From NCBI GenBank assembly GCA_016794325.1, contig JAEUKG010001157.1, positions 1 to 37,030 on the forward strand: a DNA stretch of 37,030 bases, given 5' to 3'. Source of the stretch: Myxococcales bacterium. GTDB taxonomy: Bacteria > Myxococcota_A > Polyangia > Polyangiales > Polyangiaceae. The notes beneath the pieces are model-generated. The model was given only the letters and a program-made list of their open reading frames with translations, did no database searches and was not told where the DNA came from. A program made the translations under genes and the position numbers. Below are positions 21,171-30,916 of this stretch, piece by piece; positions within the stretch are counted from its first letter, which is position 1, and each line of letters starts with the position of its first letter.

Positions 21171-24100
21171 ATGTCGGAACGCTCGACCCACACGATGTTG
21201 CCCCCGGTGGCCCGCCGCAAGAAGCGGCGCGACTTCGGCCGGCACTTCGCGCGGCTCGTCTGCGTGCTCTTCGCGATCGTGGGCTTCATCCCGGTCGGTG
21301 GTGCGCTGGTCTTGCGGTCGACGTGGGCGCGTCAGATCGCGTCGCGGGAGACGACCCGCATCGTTCGCGACCAAGGCTTCGAGGCCTCGTACGAGGTCGG
21401 CATCCGCCTCTGGCCGCTGTCGGTGGTGCTCACCCACGTGCGGGTCGAGTCGAAGGACGGAGGCGCGCCCGTCCTCGAGGCCGACCGCATCGTCGCCAAG
21501 CCGAAGATCTTCGCGCTCCTCGCCGGAAAGCTCGTCATCGACCAGGTCGAGGCCGAGCGCCCGCGGGTGCGCGTCGTCTACGCCGATCGGAAGATCGTCA
21601 ACCTCGGCATCGAGATCCCCGAGTCCAAAGACGACAAGGACGAGCCGTGGAAGGTCCCGTTCGACGTGGTGTCGCTCTCCGACGCGAGCTTCGACGTCGA
21701 CGTCGAGGGCGTCCACGCGGTGGTCGAGGGGGTGGACCTCGACGTCACCGCCGACGACGAGCGCGGGCTCGGGGCGTCCTTCGAGATCGCGGTGCACGTG
21801 GGGAAGGGGCGCGTCCGCATGTTGCGGACCTTCGAGCCCACCCCGAAGAAGCCCGTCAACATGGCCTCGTACGAGGACGTGCTCTGCAACGCGACCGGCC
21901 GGCTCCGCGTCGAGAAGAAGGGCATCCTCGTGCGTCGGCTGTCGCTCGGCGGGTACGCCGACCTCGACACCGAGGGCGACACGTGGCCGACGTGCGACCT
22001 GCCCCCGATCGACAAGCGGCGCGACGAGGGGACGGCGAGCCAGGTGTCGGTGAAGTTCCCCTCCAAGAAGGGGGAGTTCCCGGCCCTCGCGGGCCGGGTG
22101 TCGGCGCGCGCGCCCATCGGCGTGGTCGAGCGGATCGGCGGGTTGCCGTCGATGGACGGCACGGTGTCGGTGAGCGGCGACATGCGCTACGCGGCCGACG
22201 CCAAGCTGCCGGAGGTGCAAGACGGCAAGATCGAGGTGACGGGCGCGCGCGTCGACCACTACGAGTTCGCCCAGCGCATCGAGTCGGACTTCGGGATCCA
22301 GAAGGACGTCGTGAAGTCGCCCTACACCAAGGTGTGGATGGCGAACGGCACGGTCGTGCTGTCGGACACCCTCGTCGAGCCCCTCGCCAAGGACAAGGGC
22401 ATCCCGCTCAAGGTCGCGCGCGTCGACGTGAAGGACATCGACTTCACCGCGCTCATGCGCGAGCTCGGGATCGCGCGGCGCCCGCACGTCACGTGGGACA
22501 TCCAGACCGCGCGCGCGCTCGAGATCAAGGGCACCCTCGACCCCTTGAAGATCGACGCCCAGGTCGAGGCGCAGACCGCCAACTTCGCGGTGTACGCGGG
22601 GCCGGCCGACGCGCCGGACCGGTCGCGCATCATCGGCGTCCCGGCGGGCCACGTGCTCACCCACCTCGCGGTGCGCCCGGACGGCGTGAGCTTCTTGAGC
22701 TCCCACGTCGACATGCCCCACGGGACGGTCGACGGCGGCTCCGTGTACCTCGGCTACAAGAACGACCTCCGCGTCGACGTCCAGCACGTCAAGGTGGACC
22801 TCGTCGACGTCACGCCGCTCGGCTCCGTGCCCCTCGCGGGCCTGGTGGAGGGGGAGTGCCACGTCAGCGGCAAGTTCGGCGACCCCCACATCAAGGCCGA
22901 CGCGAGCATCCAGAACTTCGCGCTCGCGGGCATCCCGTTCGGGACAATCCACGCCGCGCACGGCGACTTCGACGGCGACTACGTCGAGCTCAGCGGGGTC
23001 CACGCCACCAAGGGCGGGAGCCCCTACGAGATGGTCACCGGGCGCCTCGACTTCCGGGGGCCGGCGAAGGTGAAGGTCGACGGCGTCGTCCGTTCGCCGT
23101 CGATGTCGATGCGCGACCTGCTCTCCATCTTCAAGCTCGAGGACGATCCGCGCTTCTTGCCCATCGACGCCAAGATCGCGGCGACCACGAACCTCCGGGT
23201 CGTGCTCGGCGGCCCCGAAGATCCGTGCGGTGAGGGCCGCATCGACGTCAGCGCCAACGCCGACCTCAAGGACATCAAGCTCTTCGGGGAGTCCTTCGAG
23301 GACGGGCACGCCGACTTCGCGCTGCGCTGGTTCGACCGGAACGCCGGCCTCGCGGGCGCGGAGATCGACGTCCACGGCGCCACCCTCAACAAGACGCATC
23401 GGCCGGGCGCGGCGCCCCAAGGCTGGATCCTCGGCCAGGCCGCGATCCACCTCGGCGGGGATCTGCGCGGCACGGTGGTGGTGGAGTCGATGCCGCTGTC
23501 GCGCATCGACAACCTCGGCAAAGGCGCGAAGCTCGTCGAGGGCGCGTTCTCGGGGCTCTTCCAGATCGGCGGAAAGGTGGACGCCTTCGACGTGCAGGGC
23601 GACCTCTCGGCGACGCCGGTGCGCATCTTCGACACCCAGCTCGGCGGGTCGCGGCTGCACTTCCGGATGACGCAGAAGCCGCCGCCGCCGTCGCCGCCGC
23701 TCGCGGGCGCGGACCAGCGGCCGCCGCAGTGCCGTTCGCCCCGGAGCACGCCCTTCGTGAAGGAGGCTTGGCTCGCGGACACCTCGTCGCAAGGGGACTA
23801 CATCCTCGACGGCACGCTCTTCGACGGCCAGCTCGGCCTCGAACGGGTCACCATCAGCCGCCAGAAATCGGCCAAAATCACGGGGAAGATCGCCGCGAAT
23901 CACCTCGACCTCTCGCGGCTGGCCCACATGGTCCTGCCGCCGCGCGAGGCCGACGACGCGAAGGAGGCGTTCGGCGGTGAGCTCTCGGGCGACCTGACGA
24001 TCGACCGCCTCGTCGTCGACGACCTCCCGCACGCGTCGGTGCGGTTCGCGCCCCGCTCGCTCGTCCTCAACCGCGACAAACAGGCGCTCGTGCTCCGGGC

Positions 24101-25667
24101 GACCAAGGACCCGCTCGTCCTCGACAACGACACCCTCGTGGTCCCCGCCTACACGTTCGATCTCAGCGCGCCCAACCAGCTCAAGGGCTCGGTGCTGCTC
24201 AAGGGCACGGTGGCGCGGCTCGTCCGCGACCCCGAGCTGCTCCTCGGCGCGGAGCTGTCGCCGGTCGACCTCGGGTTCTTGGCCGGCGTCGTCCCCAAGG
24301 TCACCCGCGCCCAGGGCACGCTCACCGGCGGGGTGCGCATCACCGGCCGCGCGAAGGATCCCGACGTCGACGGCGTCCTCCGGGTGCGCGGCGGCGAGAT
24401 CGCGATCCAAGGCGTGCCGGGCGCGATCTCCGCGATCGAGATGGACATCGCCGCGAGCGCGAGCGAGGCGCGGGTGACGCGCGCGTCGGCGTCGTTCGCC
24501 GGCGGTGACCTCGGGGTCACGGGGCGGCTCTCGCTGCGCGGGGCGAGCTTCGGCGCCTACGATTTCGCCGTCCAGGGCCGCGGCCTGCGCCTCGCCCCCA
24601 GCCCGGGGCTCAGCCTGTCGCTCGACGCCGACCTTCGGGTCGCCCAGAACCCGAGCGCTCAAGGCGTCGCCGCGTCCCGGCTCCCCCGCGTCTCCGGCGA
24701 GGTCACGCTCGGCTCGTTCGACTACACCCGCGTCACCAACATCGTGCCCGACATCGGCGGCTTCCGGGTCGGCGCCACGAAGCGCACCCAGGTCGACTCG
24801 TACGATCCCGCGCAGGACGCGGTCATCCTCGGGCCCGACCTCACCATCAAGGCGCGAGCGCCGCTCCACATCCACAACAACCTCGTCGACGTGCAGCTCG
24901 GCATCGAGTCGTCGGGCTTGCAGCTCAGCGGGTCGAACCAGCGGGTCGGGCTCCGGGGAGGCCTCTACGCCCTCCCCGGCGGCCACCTGCGCGTGTTCGC
25001 CAACGAGTTCGAGATCCAGCGGGCGTCGGTGCGCTTCGACGACCCCACCCGCATCAACCCGCACGTCGACGCGCTCGCGGTCACGGAGTACCGCCGCTAC
25101 ACGAGCACGCAAGTCGCGGCGTCGCCGGCGGCGGGCGCGGCGACGGCCGGAATCGGCGGGCGCTCCGGCGGTCTGTGGCGCATCGGCGTGCACGCCACCG
25201 GCGACGCCGAAGACCTCCGCCTCGAGATGACGAGCGATCCCGCGCTCTCGCAGGAGGACATCTTCCTCTTGCTCACGATCGGCCTCACCCGCGCCGAGCT
25301 CGATCAGGTGCAGGCGGGCTCGGTCGCGGCGAGCGCGGCCTTCGAAGCGCTCGGCACGGCTACCGGCGCCGACCGCGCGGTGAAGCAGGCCATCCCCGTG
25401 ATCGACGACTTCCGCTTCGGGAGCGCGTATTCACCTCGCACCGGCCGAGCGGAGCCGCAGCTCACCCTCGGCCGCCGCGTCTCCGACAACGTGCGGGCCC
25501 GCGTCACGACCGGCCTCACCGAAGACCGCCAGCTCCGCACCTTGATCGAGTGGCGCCTCTCGCAGCGCCTCAGCGTCCAGGGCTCGTACGACAACCTCAA
25601 CACCACCTCGTCGTCGACGATCGGTAACCTCGGCTTCGACGTGCGCTGGCGCCTGGAGTTCGAGTAG
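21171..25667 (+). CDS. tamB: TamB-like translocation and assembly module / AsmA-like bridge protein
   Basis: A 1498-residue inner-membrane-anchored protein of the TamB (DUF490) family. These long beta-taco proteins span the periplasm, work with TamA in outer-membrane assembly and probably move phospholipid. One N-terminal membrane helix (about 28-48) follows the basic stretch RRKKRRDFGRHF. Long beta-rich repeats of AsmA/TamB type fill the middle. The C terminus is the conserved TamB domain: SDPALSQEDIFLLLTIG, then RFGSAYSPRTGRAEPQLTLGRRVSDNVRARVTTGL and a final beta strand ending RWRLEFE (quoted in parts; the two long pieces adjoin). The length is close to E. coli TamB (about 1260) but larger. 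The ATG at 21171 lacks a strong ribosome binding site; Met9 at 21195 is an alternative. tamA begins one base after its stop. Confidence 0.9.
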   Translation: MSERSTHTMLPPVARRKKRRDFGRHFARLVCVLFAIVGFIPVGGALVLRSTWARQIASRETTRIVRDQGFEASYEVGIRLWPLSVVLTHVRVESKDGGAPVLEADRIVAKPKIFALLAGKLVIDQVEAERPRVRVVYADRKIVNLGIEIPESKDDKDEPWKVPFDVVSLSDASFDVDVEGVHAVVEGVDLDVTADDERGLGASFEIAVHVGKGRVRMLRTFEPTPKKPVNMASYEDVLCNATGRLRVEKKGILVRRLSLGGYADLDTEGDTWPTCDLPPIDKRRDEGTASQVSVKFPSKKGEFPALAGRVSARAPIGVVERIGGLPSMDGTVSVSGDMRYAADAKLPEVQDGKIEVTGARVDHYEFAQRIESDFGIQKDVVKSPYTKVWMANGTVVLSDTLVEPLAKDKGIPLKVARVDVKDIDFTALMRELGIARRPHVTWDIQTARALEIKGTLDPLKIDAQVEAQTANFAVYAGPADAPDRSRIIGVPAGHVLTHLAVRPDGVSFLSSHVDMPHGTVDGGSVYLGYKNDLRVDVQHVKVDLVDVTPLGSVPLAGLVEGECHVSGKFGDPHIKADASIQNFALAGIPFGTIHAAHGDFDGDYVELSGVHATKGGSPYEMVTGRLDFRGPAKVKVDGVVRSPSMSMRDLLSIFKLEDDPRFLPIDAKIAATTNLRVVLGGPEDPCGEGRIDVSANADLKDIKLFGESFEDGHADFALRWFDRNAGLAGAEIDVHGATLNKTHRPGAAPQGWILGQAAIHLGGDLRGTVVVESMPLSRIDNLGKGAKLVEGAFSGLFQIGGKVDAFDVQGDLSATPVRIFDTQLGGSRLHFRMTQKPPPPSPPLAGADQRPPQCRSPRSTPFVKEAWLADTSSQGDYILDGTLFDGQLGLERVTISRQKSAKITGKIAANHLDLSRLAHMVLPPREADDAKEAFGGELSGDLTIDRLVVDDLPHASVRFAPRSLVLNRDKQALVLRATKDPLVLDNDTLVVPAYTFDLSAPNQLKGSVLLKGTVARLVRDPELLLGAELSPVDLGFLAGVVPKVTRAQGTLTGGVRITGRAKDPDVDGVLRVRGGEIAIQGVPGAISAIEMDIAASASEARVTRASASFAGGDLGVTGRLSLRGASFGAYDFAVQGRGLRLAPSPGLSLSLDADLRVAQNPSAQGVAASRLPRVSGEVTLGSFDYTRVTNIVPDIGGFRVGATKRTQVDSYDPAQDAVILGPDLTIKARAPLHIHNNLVDVQLGIESSGLQLSGSNQRVGLRGGLYALPGGHLRVFANEFEIQRASVRFDDPTRINPHVDALAVTEYRRYTSTQVAASPAAGAATAGIGGRSGGLWRIGVHATGDAEDLRLEMTSDPALSQEDIFLLLTIGLTRAELDQVQAGSVAASAAFEALGTATGADRAVKQAIPVIDDFRFGSAYSPRTGRAEPQLTLGRRVSDNVRARVTTGLTEDRQLRTLIEWRLSQRLSVQGSYDNLNTTSSSTIGNLGFDVRWRLEFE

Positions 25668-25668
25668 G

Positions 25669-28600
25669 TTGTCGGGCGTGCGCGCACGGCGTGACAGCTT
25701 CTTGCGGCGCCTCGTGGCCGCCGCGCTCGTCGTGATCGGCGTCGCGGTGACGCTCGGGGCGGCGTGGGCCGCTCCCGAGCCGCAGCCCCTGCCGGCGGTC
25801 AAGGACGTGCCCGGCGTCTCCGAGATCCCCGCCGTGCCCGCCGCGCCCGACCCGGCCGCGTACGAGAACAAGCCGATCACCGGGCTCGACGTCGTCGTCG
25901 GGCAGGACGCGTTCGGGGACTCGAAGGCGCCGGCGCTCACGTGCGTGAAGGTGGGCGACGTGGCGACCGGCCAGGGCCTGCGCGCGTGCATCGGCGAAGC
26001 GCTCGCGACGGGCCTCTTCTCCGACGCGAGGGTGGAGGTCACGGCCGAGGGAAACGGCGTGCGCGTCGTCGTCCACCTCGTCCCCCGTCGCCTCGTGGCC
26101 GCGACCCGCGCCGACCTCCACGACGCGCCGTTCGAGATCGACGACGTGCTGCGGGAGGCCGATCTCGTCGCCGGCGCGGAGCTCGTCCCGCCCGATCTGC
26201 CGCGGCAGAAGGCCCGGATCGAGGCCTATTTCCAGCGGCGCGGCTTCCCCTCGCCGATCGTGACGATCTCGCTGCGGCCCACCGACGCCCGCGAGCGCGT
26301 GCTCGTGCTCGTCGACGTCGCCCCCGGCGTGCCCCGGAAGATCGGCCGCCGCGTCTTCTACGCCGTCGGCGGTCGCCGCGTCGACCTCGAGCCATATACT
26401 GACTCGTATAGCGTGAAGGTGGGCGACCGCGCCGACGAGGGCGCCCTCGCCACCGCCGACGTCGCCTTCGAGGGCACCCTCCGCAAGAAGGGGTTCCACA
26501 AGGCCGAGGTGACCCACGACGTCGTCCTCGATCAGGGCCGCGTCACCCTGCGCGTCCGCGTCGACGTCGGGCCGCGCTACGTGATGCGCTTCGACGGCAA
26601 CGACCACTACGACGCCGACGCCCTCACCGGCGCCCTGGGGCTCGAGGACGAGGCCGATCGGAGCGGCGCGAACCTCGTCGCGAAGCTCCGCACCTTCTAC
26701 CAGAAGCGCGGCTACCTCGACGTCGAGGTCTCGCTCGAGGAGCGCAGCCGGCCCGACGCCTACGACGTGTACTACGTCTTCCACGTCCGCGAGGGCCCGC
26801 GGGTGAAGGTCGCCGCCCGCGCCTACCCGTGCCTGCGCCAGGAGGAGATCCGCCGGCTGCGCAACGGCGGCCCGCGCTCGGCGTCGGAGATCGGCGATCA
26901 GATCGACACGTTCTTGCAGGAGGACCTGCCGTCGAGCGACTTCCTCCAGATCCCGTCGTTCCTGCGGAGCGCGCCCCTCGTGGGGCAGGGCGGGCCGTCC
27001 GGCCCCGAGTGGCTCGCGCTCGACCCCGACTCCGTGTACCTGGCCGACACCTACGACCGCGCCGCGGCGCACCTCGCCGACCTCTACCGCGCCGAGGGCT
27101 ACCTCGCGGTGAAGGTCGGTCCGGTGCACGTCCTGCGCCGGCGCTGCGATCCCAACGGGCCGCCGGGGGTGTGCAAGCCGCTCCCGCTCCCGCCGAACAA
27201 GCTCGACGTCTGCACCTACGACAACACGGGCTTGCCGCTGCCCCTGCCGCCCCAAGACCCGTCGGAGACCTGCGTGCCCGATCCGGTGAAGGGCGTGCGC
27301 TGCGAGCCCACCCTGTGGCTTAGTATCCCGATCAAGCTAGGTCCGCGGTCGATGCTCTACGACGCGCAGTTCTTCGGCGCGCGCGCCCTCGCCCCCAAGG
27401 CGCTGGCGGCGGCGGCGCAGCTCGACTTCGGCGGGCCGGTGAGCACCGCGCGGTTGGACGAGGCGCGCCGGCGGGTGCTCGACCTCTACCGCGAGGAGGG
27501 GTTCGCCTTCGCCGACGTCCGCTACTCGATCGAGCTGTCGGCCGACCACACGCGCGCGCGCGTGCGCTTCGACGTGAACGAGCTCGAGAGGGTCTACGTC
27601 CGGCGCATCGAGGTCCACGGGAACAGCAGGACCAACCTCGACGTCATCATGCGCCGCGTCGCGCTCGAGGTCGGCCAGCCCTACCGCGCGAGCGACGTCC
27701 GCAAGACGCAGGAGCGCGTGGCCACCCTCGGGACGTTCGCGAGCGTCACCGTGGCCCTCGAGGACCCCTACATCCCGCAGAAGGACAAGACCGTCATCAT
27801 CACCGTGGTCGAGCGGCTCCCGCAGTCGCTCGAGGTGCGCGAGGGCTTCTCCTCCGACGAAGGCGTCCGAACCGCGCTCGAGTACTCGCACATCAACATC
27901 ACCGGCCGCGCGATCGGCTTCGCGCTGCGCCTGCAGTTCTCCTACCTCCCCGAGCCGCTGATCTTCGACTCCGGCTTCCGCGAGAACTACTCGACGCTCT
28001 CGATCCGCGAACAGCTCCGCGCGCGCGTGACCGCCGGCCTCACCTTCCCCCAGGTCGGCCTCGGCCCGCTCGTGCGCGGCGCGGTCGACGGCGTCATCGC
28101 CCAGGACGTCCAGCGCGACTTCACCACCACCCGCGTCGCCGGCATCCCGAGCCTCACCTACCGCCCGGTGAAGGAGATCCAGGTCTCGCTGTCTCCGGGG
28201 ATCGAATACAACGACCTGTCGCTGTTCCGAGGCGCGCAGCTCGCCGACTACCTCGTCAACCAGGCCTTCACGCAGGGGCGGATCAACACCGAGCTCGTGC
28301 GCCTCCTCAACGTCCCTCAGGGCCAGAGCGTCGCCTACTCGCAGAAGCTCGTCTTCACCTGGGACCGCCGCGACAACCCGTTCAACGCGTCCACCGGAAC
28401 CCTGGTCACGCTCAGCATCGAGCACGTCGACGCCTTCCCCCTGAACCCTCCGGACAGCCCGATCCCCCAGAGCCGGGAGAGCCACTTCTTCCGCCTCACC
28501 CAGACGTTCGGCGGCTACGTGCCCCTCCCCCGCGGGATCCGCCTCGCGACGCTCCTCCGCCTCGGCGAGAACGTGCAGCTCACCGACCAGTCCCAGACCT

Positions 28601-29121
28601 ATCCCGACCGGCTCTTCTTCATGGGCGGCGTCGACTCGATGCGCGGGTGGTACAACGCGACCTTCCTCCCCCAGGACGTCGACGACGCGGTCACCGCGAC
28701 CCGGAACCTCCCCGATCGCGTCGTCAACGGCAGCGCCATCGCGTGCCCGGCCGACGAGCCGCCCGACTCGTCGCGCTGCGTCGCCAACCCCGACAAGGTC
28801 ACGCCCGACCGCCGGCCGGTGCGCGGCGGCAACCTGATGATCAACCCGCGTCTCGAGATCCGGATCCCGGTCCGCGCGGTGTCGAACGCGATCCCCAAGG
28901 CGCTCGACATCGTGGAGACGGTCGTCTTCACCGACGTCGGGAACCTCTGGGTCGACCCGAAGTACCCGCTCACCCACGGCTTCCCCATCCGCGCGTCGGT
29001 GGGCACCGGCCTGCGCGTGCAGACGCCGGTGGGCCCGCTCGCGATCGACGCCGGCCTGAACCTCACGCGGAAGTCGTACGAAGAGGTCGGCGCGTTCCAC
29101 TTCGCGATCGGCCTCTTCTGA
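25669..29121 (+). CDS. tamA: Omp85-family outer membrane protein, TamA-like, with Cys-containing insertion
   Basis: A 1150-residue BamA/TamA-type protein: signal peptide (cleavage near AWA/APE, about residue 34), several POTRA-like domains (about 55-385 and 640-735, the last with VRRIEVHGNSRTNLDVIMRR), then a 16-strand-type barrel ending in Phe1150. MRGW (991-994) is the equivalent of the conserved VRGF/Y loop-6 motif. The placement one base after tamB supports TamA rather than BamA. It is about twice the E. coli TamA length (577). Residues 490-550 form an insertion with Cys493, 502, 515, 535 and 545 among Pro-rich sequence; Cys388 gives a sixth. The start is TTG at 25669 with GGAG upstream; GTG at 25678 (VRARRDSFLRR) fits equally well. 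Confidence 0.9.
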   Translation: MSGVRARRDSFLRRLVAAALVVIGVAVTLGAAWAAPEPQPLPAVKDVPGVSEIPAVPAAPDPAAYENKPITGLDVVVGQDAFGDSKAPALTCVKVGDVATGQGLRACIGEALATGLFSDARVEVTAEGNGVRVVVHLVPRRLVAATRADLHDAPFEIDDVLREADLVAGAELVPPDLPRQKARIEAYFQRRGFPSPIVTISLRPTDARERVLVLVDVAPGVPRKIGRRVFYAVGGRRVDLEPYTDSYSVKVGDRADEGALATADVAFEGTLRKKGFHKAEVTHDVVLDQGRVTLRVRVDVGPRYVMRFDGNDHYDADALTGALGLEDEADRSGANLVAKLRTFYQKRGYLDVEVSLEERSRPDAYDVYYVFHVREGPRVKVAARAYPCLRQEEIRRLRNGGPRSASEIGDQIDTFLQEDLPSSDFLQIPSFLRSAPLVGQGGPSGPEWLALDPDSVYLADTYDRAAAHLADLYRAEGYLAVKVGPVHVLRRRCDPNGPPGVCKPLPLPPNKLDVCTYDNTGLPLPLPPQDPSETCVPDPVKGVRCEPTLWLSIPIKLGPRSMLYDAQFFGARALAPKALAAAAQLDFGGPVSTARLDEARRRVLDLYREEGFAFADVRYSIELSADHTRARVRFDVNELERVYVRRIEVHGNSRTNLDVIMRRVALEVGQPYRASDVRKTQERVATLGTFASVTVALEDPYIPQKDKTVIITVVERLPQSLEVREGFSSDEGVRTALEYSHINITGRAIGFALRLQFSYLPEPLIFDSGFRENYSTLSIREQLRARVTAGLTFPQVGLGPLVRGAVDGVIAQDVQRDFTTTRVAGIPSLTYRPVKEIQVSLSPGIEYNDLSLFRGAQLADYLVNQAFTQGRINTELVRLLNVPQGQSVAYSQKLVFTWDRRDNPFNASTGTLVTLSIEHVDAFPLNPPDSPIPQSRESHFFRLTQTFGGYVPLPRGIRLATLLRLGENVQLTDQSQTYPDRLFFMGGVDSMRGWYNATFLPQDVDDAVTATRNLPDRVVNGSAIACPADEPPDSSRCVANPDKVTPDRRPVRGGNLMINPRLEIRIPVRAVSNAIPKALDIVETVVFTDVGNLWVDPKYPLTHGFPIRASVGTGLRVQTPVGPLAIDAGLNLTRKSYEEVGAFHFAIGLF

Positions 29122-29136
29122 GGCGCCGCCGGGGGC

Positions 29137-29661
29137 TCACCGGCACCGCGCACGGTACGCGACCGCGAGCTCCTCCAGGCTCTCGCCGGAGCCGGCGGGG
29201 GCGGCGAGCTCCCGCGCGACCGCGGCCTCGGTCGCGTGCGCCTCGCGCTCGGCGGCCAGGACGCGCGAGAGCCAGGCGTCGCACCCGGCGACCGAGGGGG
29301 ACTCGCCGAAGAGCGAGGCCTCGCGTCGGTGCAGCGACAGGTGCGCCGCTCGCGCCGCGAGGCGTCGGTCGTCGTCCTGCGCAACCAAGACCAAGGTGCG
29401 CGGCCCCACGACGACCGATCGCGCGTCCGCGCCGGGGTCGAAGCAGATCTCCGGCTCGCTGACGCCCGCGAGCGCGCGCCGGCCCTCGGGGGTCGACCGC
29501 GCGAGGGAGAGGACGCGCGCGGCCCGCGCCGGCGACGGCCTCGCGTCGACGAAGCCACCGCACGCGGGCTCGGGGCTCGCGCCGGGGCTCAGGCCGAACG
29601 CGCCGACGACGGCGGCGCCGAGCACCGTGGTCACGACCCGGAGGAGCTCGTGGCCGGCCAT
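29137..29661 (-). CDS. Hypothetical exported protein
   Basis: A 174-residue protein with an N-terminal hydrophobic segment (LLRVVTTVLGAAVVGAFGLS), probably a signal peptide or anchor. The rest is Ala/Arg-rich with four cysteines and an ICFDPGADARSVVVGPRTLVL segment, followed by helices (RLAARAAHLSLHRREASL, WLSRVLAAEREAHATEAA). I recognise no family. The helix AARAAHLSLHR weakly recalls protease-like helices but has no HExxH. It was chosen over a longer shadow frame because of its signal-like N terminus. It ends 15 bases after the tamA stop (convergent) and starts 45 bases from the divergent gene at 29707. Confidence 0.6.
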   Translation of the reverse strand: MAGHELLRVVTTVLGAAVVGAFGLSPGASPEPACGGFVDARPSPARAARVLSLARSTPEGRRALAGVSEPEICFDPGADARSVVVGPRTLVLVAQDDDRRLAARAAHLSLHRREASLFGESPSVAGCDAWLSRVLAAEREAHATEAAVARELAAPAGSGESLEELAVAYRARCR

Positions 29662-29706
29662 GCCCGATCGGTATCACGGCGGCCGCCGTTGCTCTACTCT
29701 CGCGCC

Positions 29707-30207
29707 ATGAGGCTCACACCCGCGCTCGTCGTCGCACTCCTCGCCGGGGGCCTCGCGCTCACGCACGCCAGCGTCGCGAAGGCCGACGCCGTGCTCTCTC
29801 CGCCGAGCGACTGCGCGCCGGGCGCCGAGGGGCGGACCGACCACAACGGGCCCTACTGCGCGCCCTCCACGTGCACCGCGGAGAAGGGCTGCACCCACGG
29901 CGCGTGCCGCGAGCAGGCGCTCTGCGTGGGCACCGAGACGCTGAAGAGCGCGTCGGGCTGGAGCTTCGGCAAGGAGATCACGCACGTCGTCGCCTACGGG
30001 CCGTGCGGCGCCGGGGGCGCGTGCGCCAAGGGCCGATGCGAGACCGCGCTCCGGTGCGTGCCGGCGGCCAAGGGAGGCCGGTGCGGCGCCGCGCCCGTCG
30101 AGCCGGCGAGCGGGGGGCCGATCGTCGCCGCGGCCGCGGTCGGGCTCGCGCTCGCGGCGCGATCGCTCCGCCGGCGGCCGCCGGTCAGCGCGTCGCCTCG
30201 ACGATGA
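29707..30207 (+). CDS. Small exported Cys-rich protein with MYXO-CTERM-like anchor
   Basis: A 166-residue protein: a cleavable signal peptide (MRLTPALVVALLAGGLALTHA, cleavage near ASVAKADA), a Cys-rich body (CAPSTCTAEKGCTHGACREQ, YGPCGAGGACAKGRC), then KGGRCGAAPVEPASGG, a hydrophobic helix (IVAAAAVGLALAA) and an Arg-rich end RSLRRRP. This order of Cys, helix and Arg cluster is the MYXO-CTERM pattern. The ATG at 29707 gives a normal signal peptide. The role is unknown; it is probably cell-surface. The 3' end overlaps the convergent methyltransferase gene by 23 bases. Confidence 0.8.
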   Translation: MRLTPALVVALLAGGLALTHASVAKADAVLSPPSDCAPGAEGRTDHNGPYCAPSTCTAEKGCTHGACREQALCVGTETLKSASGWSFGKEITHVVAYGPCGAGGACAKGRCETALRCVPAAKGGRCGAAPVEPASGGPIVAAAAVGLALAARSLRRRPPVSASPRR

Positions 30208-30898
30208 CCGCGTTCGTGAACGGCGCGGGGCACGCGCCCTCGTGCGCCTTCACCGAGAAGCCGGCGCGCGTGAGCTTGCGCGCGACGTCGGGCCACTCGA
30301 ACGTGAGGTAGTACATGATGAACTGAGGCTCGAGGACGGCGTTGCGAACGCGCATCACGGCGTTGAAGCCGTGGGCCATCCAGAACCACTTGGACGTCGC
30401 CGGCGGGCGCGGCGCGGTGACGAAGACGAACCTGCCGCCCGGGCGCAAGCACCGGTGCACGCCGGCGATGAAGCGGTCTTCGTCCTCGACGAGGATGTGC
30501 CCGAAGGCGCCGATGCAGGTGACGACGTCGAACTCCTCGTGGAACGGGGGCGCGAGCGCCTCGCCGCGGACGAGCTCGACCTCGGCCTCGCCGGGGGCGT
30601 CCTTCAGCCGCCGCTCGGCCTCGTCGAGCATCCCCTGGCTGAAATCGAGGCCGACGACGCGTTCCGTGCAGAGTGCACGCAATCGCATCATCGACGCGCC
30701 CGTCCCGCAGCAGATGTCGAGCGCCGCTCGGATGGATCGAGGCTCGCCGATCACCTTGGCCATCGCCTCGACGACCGGGTCCGGCGTGCGGAACGGGGTG
30801 TGGTCGAACTTCTTGGCGATGAGGTCGTAGCCCTTCTCGGTGGACGAGAGGGCCTGGATCATGAGCTCGCGGAAGGAGGGGCCGTCGGGGTGAAACAC
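30185..30898 (-). CDS. Class I SAM-dependent methyltransferase
   Basis: A 237-residue methyltransferase with the Rossmann-like SAM-binding fold: motif I LDICCGTGAS (60-69), acidic motif II VVGLDFSQGMLDEAERRL, motif III FDVVTCIGAFGHIL and post-motif CLRPGGRFVFVTAP. The start is GTG at 30898. The substrate is not evident. It lies 18 bases downstream of the squalene/phytoene synthase gene, so an isoprenoid or quinone-like substrate is a reasonable guess; a small-molecule target is more likely than protein or DNA. It is the last gene of a four-gene minus-strand operon, and the first 30 residues (SSTEKGYDLIAKKFDHTPF) form a helical cap typical of UbiE-like enzymes. Confidence 0.9.
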   Translation of the reverse strand: MFHPDGPSFRELMIQALSSTEKGYDLIAKKFDHTPFRTPDPVVEAMAKVIGEPRSIRAALDICCGTGASMMRLRALCTERVVGLDFSQGMLDEAERRLKDAPGEAEVELVRGEALAPPFHEEFDVVTCIGAFGHILVEDEDRFIAGVHRCLRPGGRFVFVTAPRPPATSKWFWMAHGFNAVMRVRNAVLEPQFIMYYLTFEWPDVARKLTRAGFSVKAHEGACPAPFTNAVIVEATR

Positions 30899-30916
30899 GC
30901 GCCGATTCTACCTCAG

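Noticed and set aside
21108-25193. 1361-residue open frame on the minus strand opposite tamB
   Set aside because: Its translation is Arg/Asp/Val/Leu-biased low complexity, the usual antisense shadow of a high-GC gene; tamB on the plus strand has clear domains.
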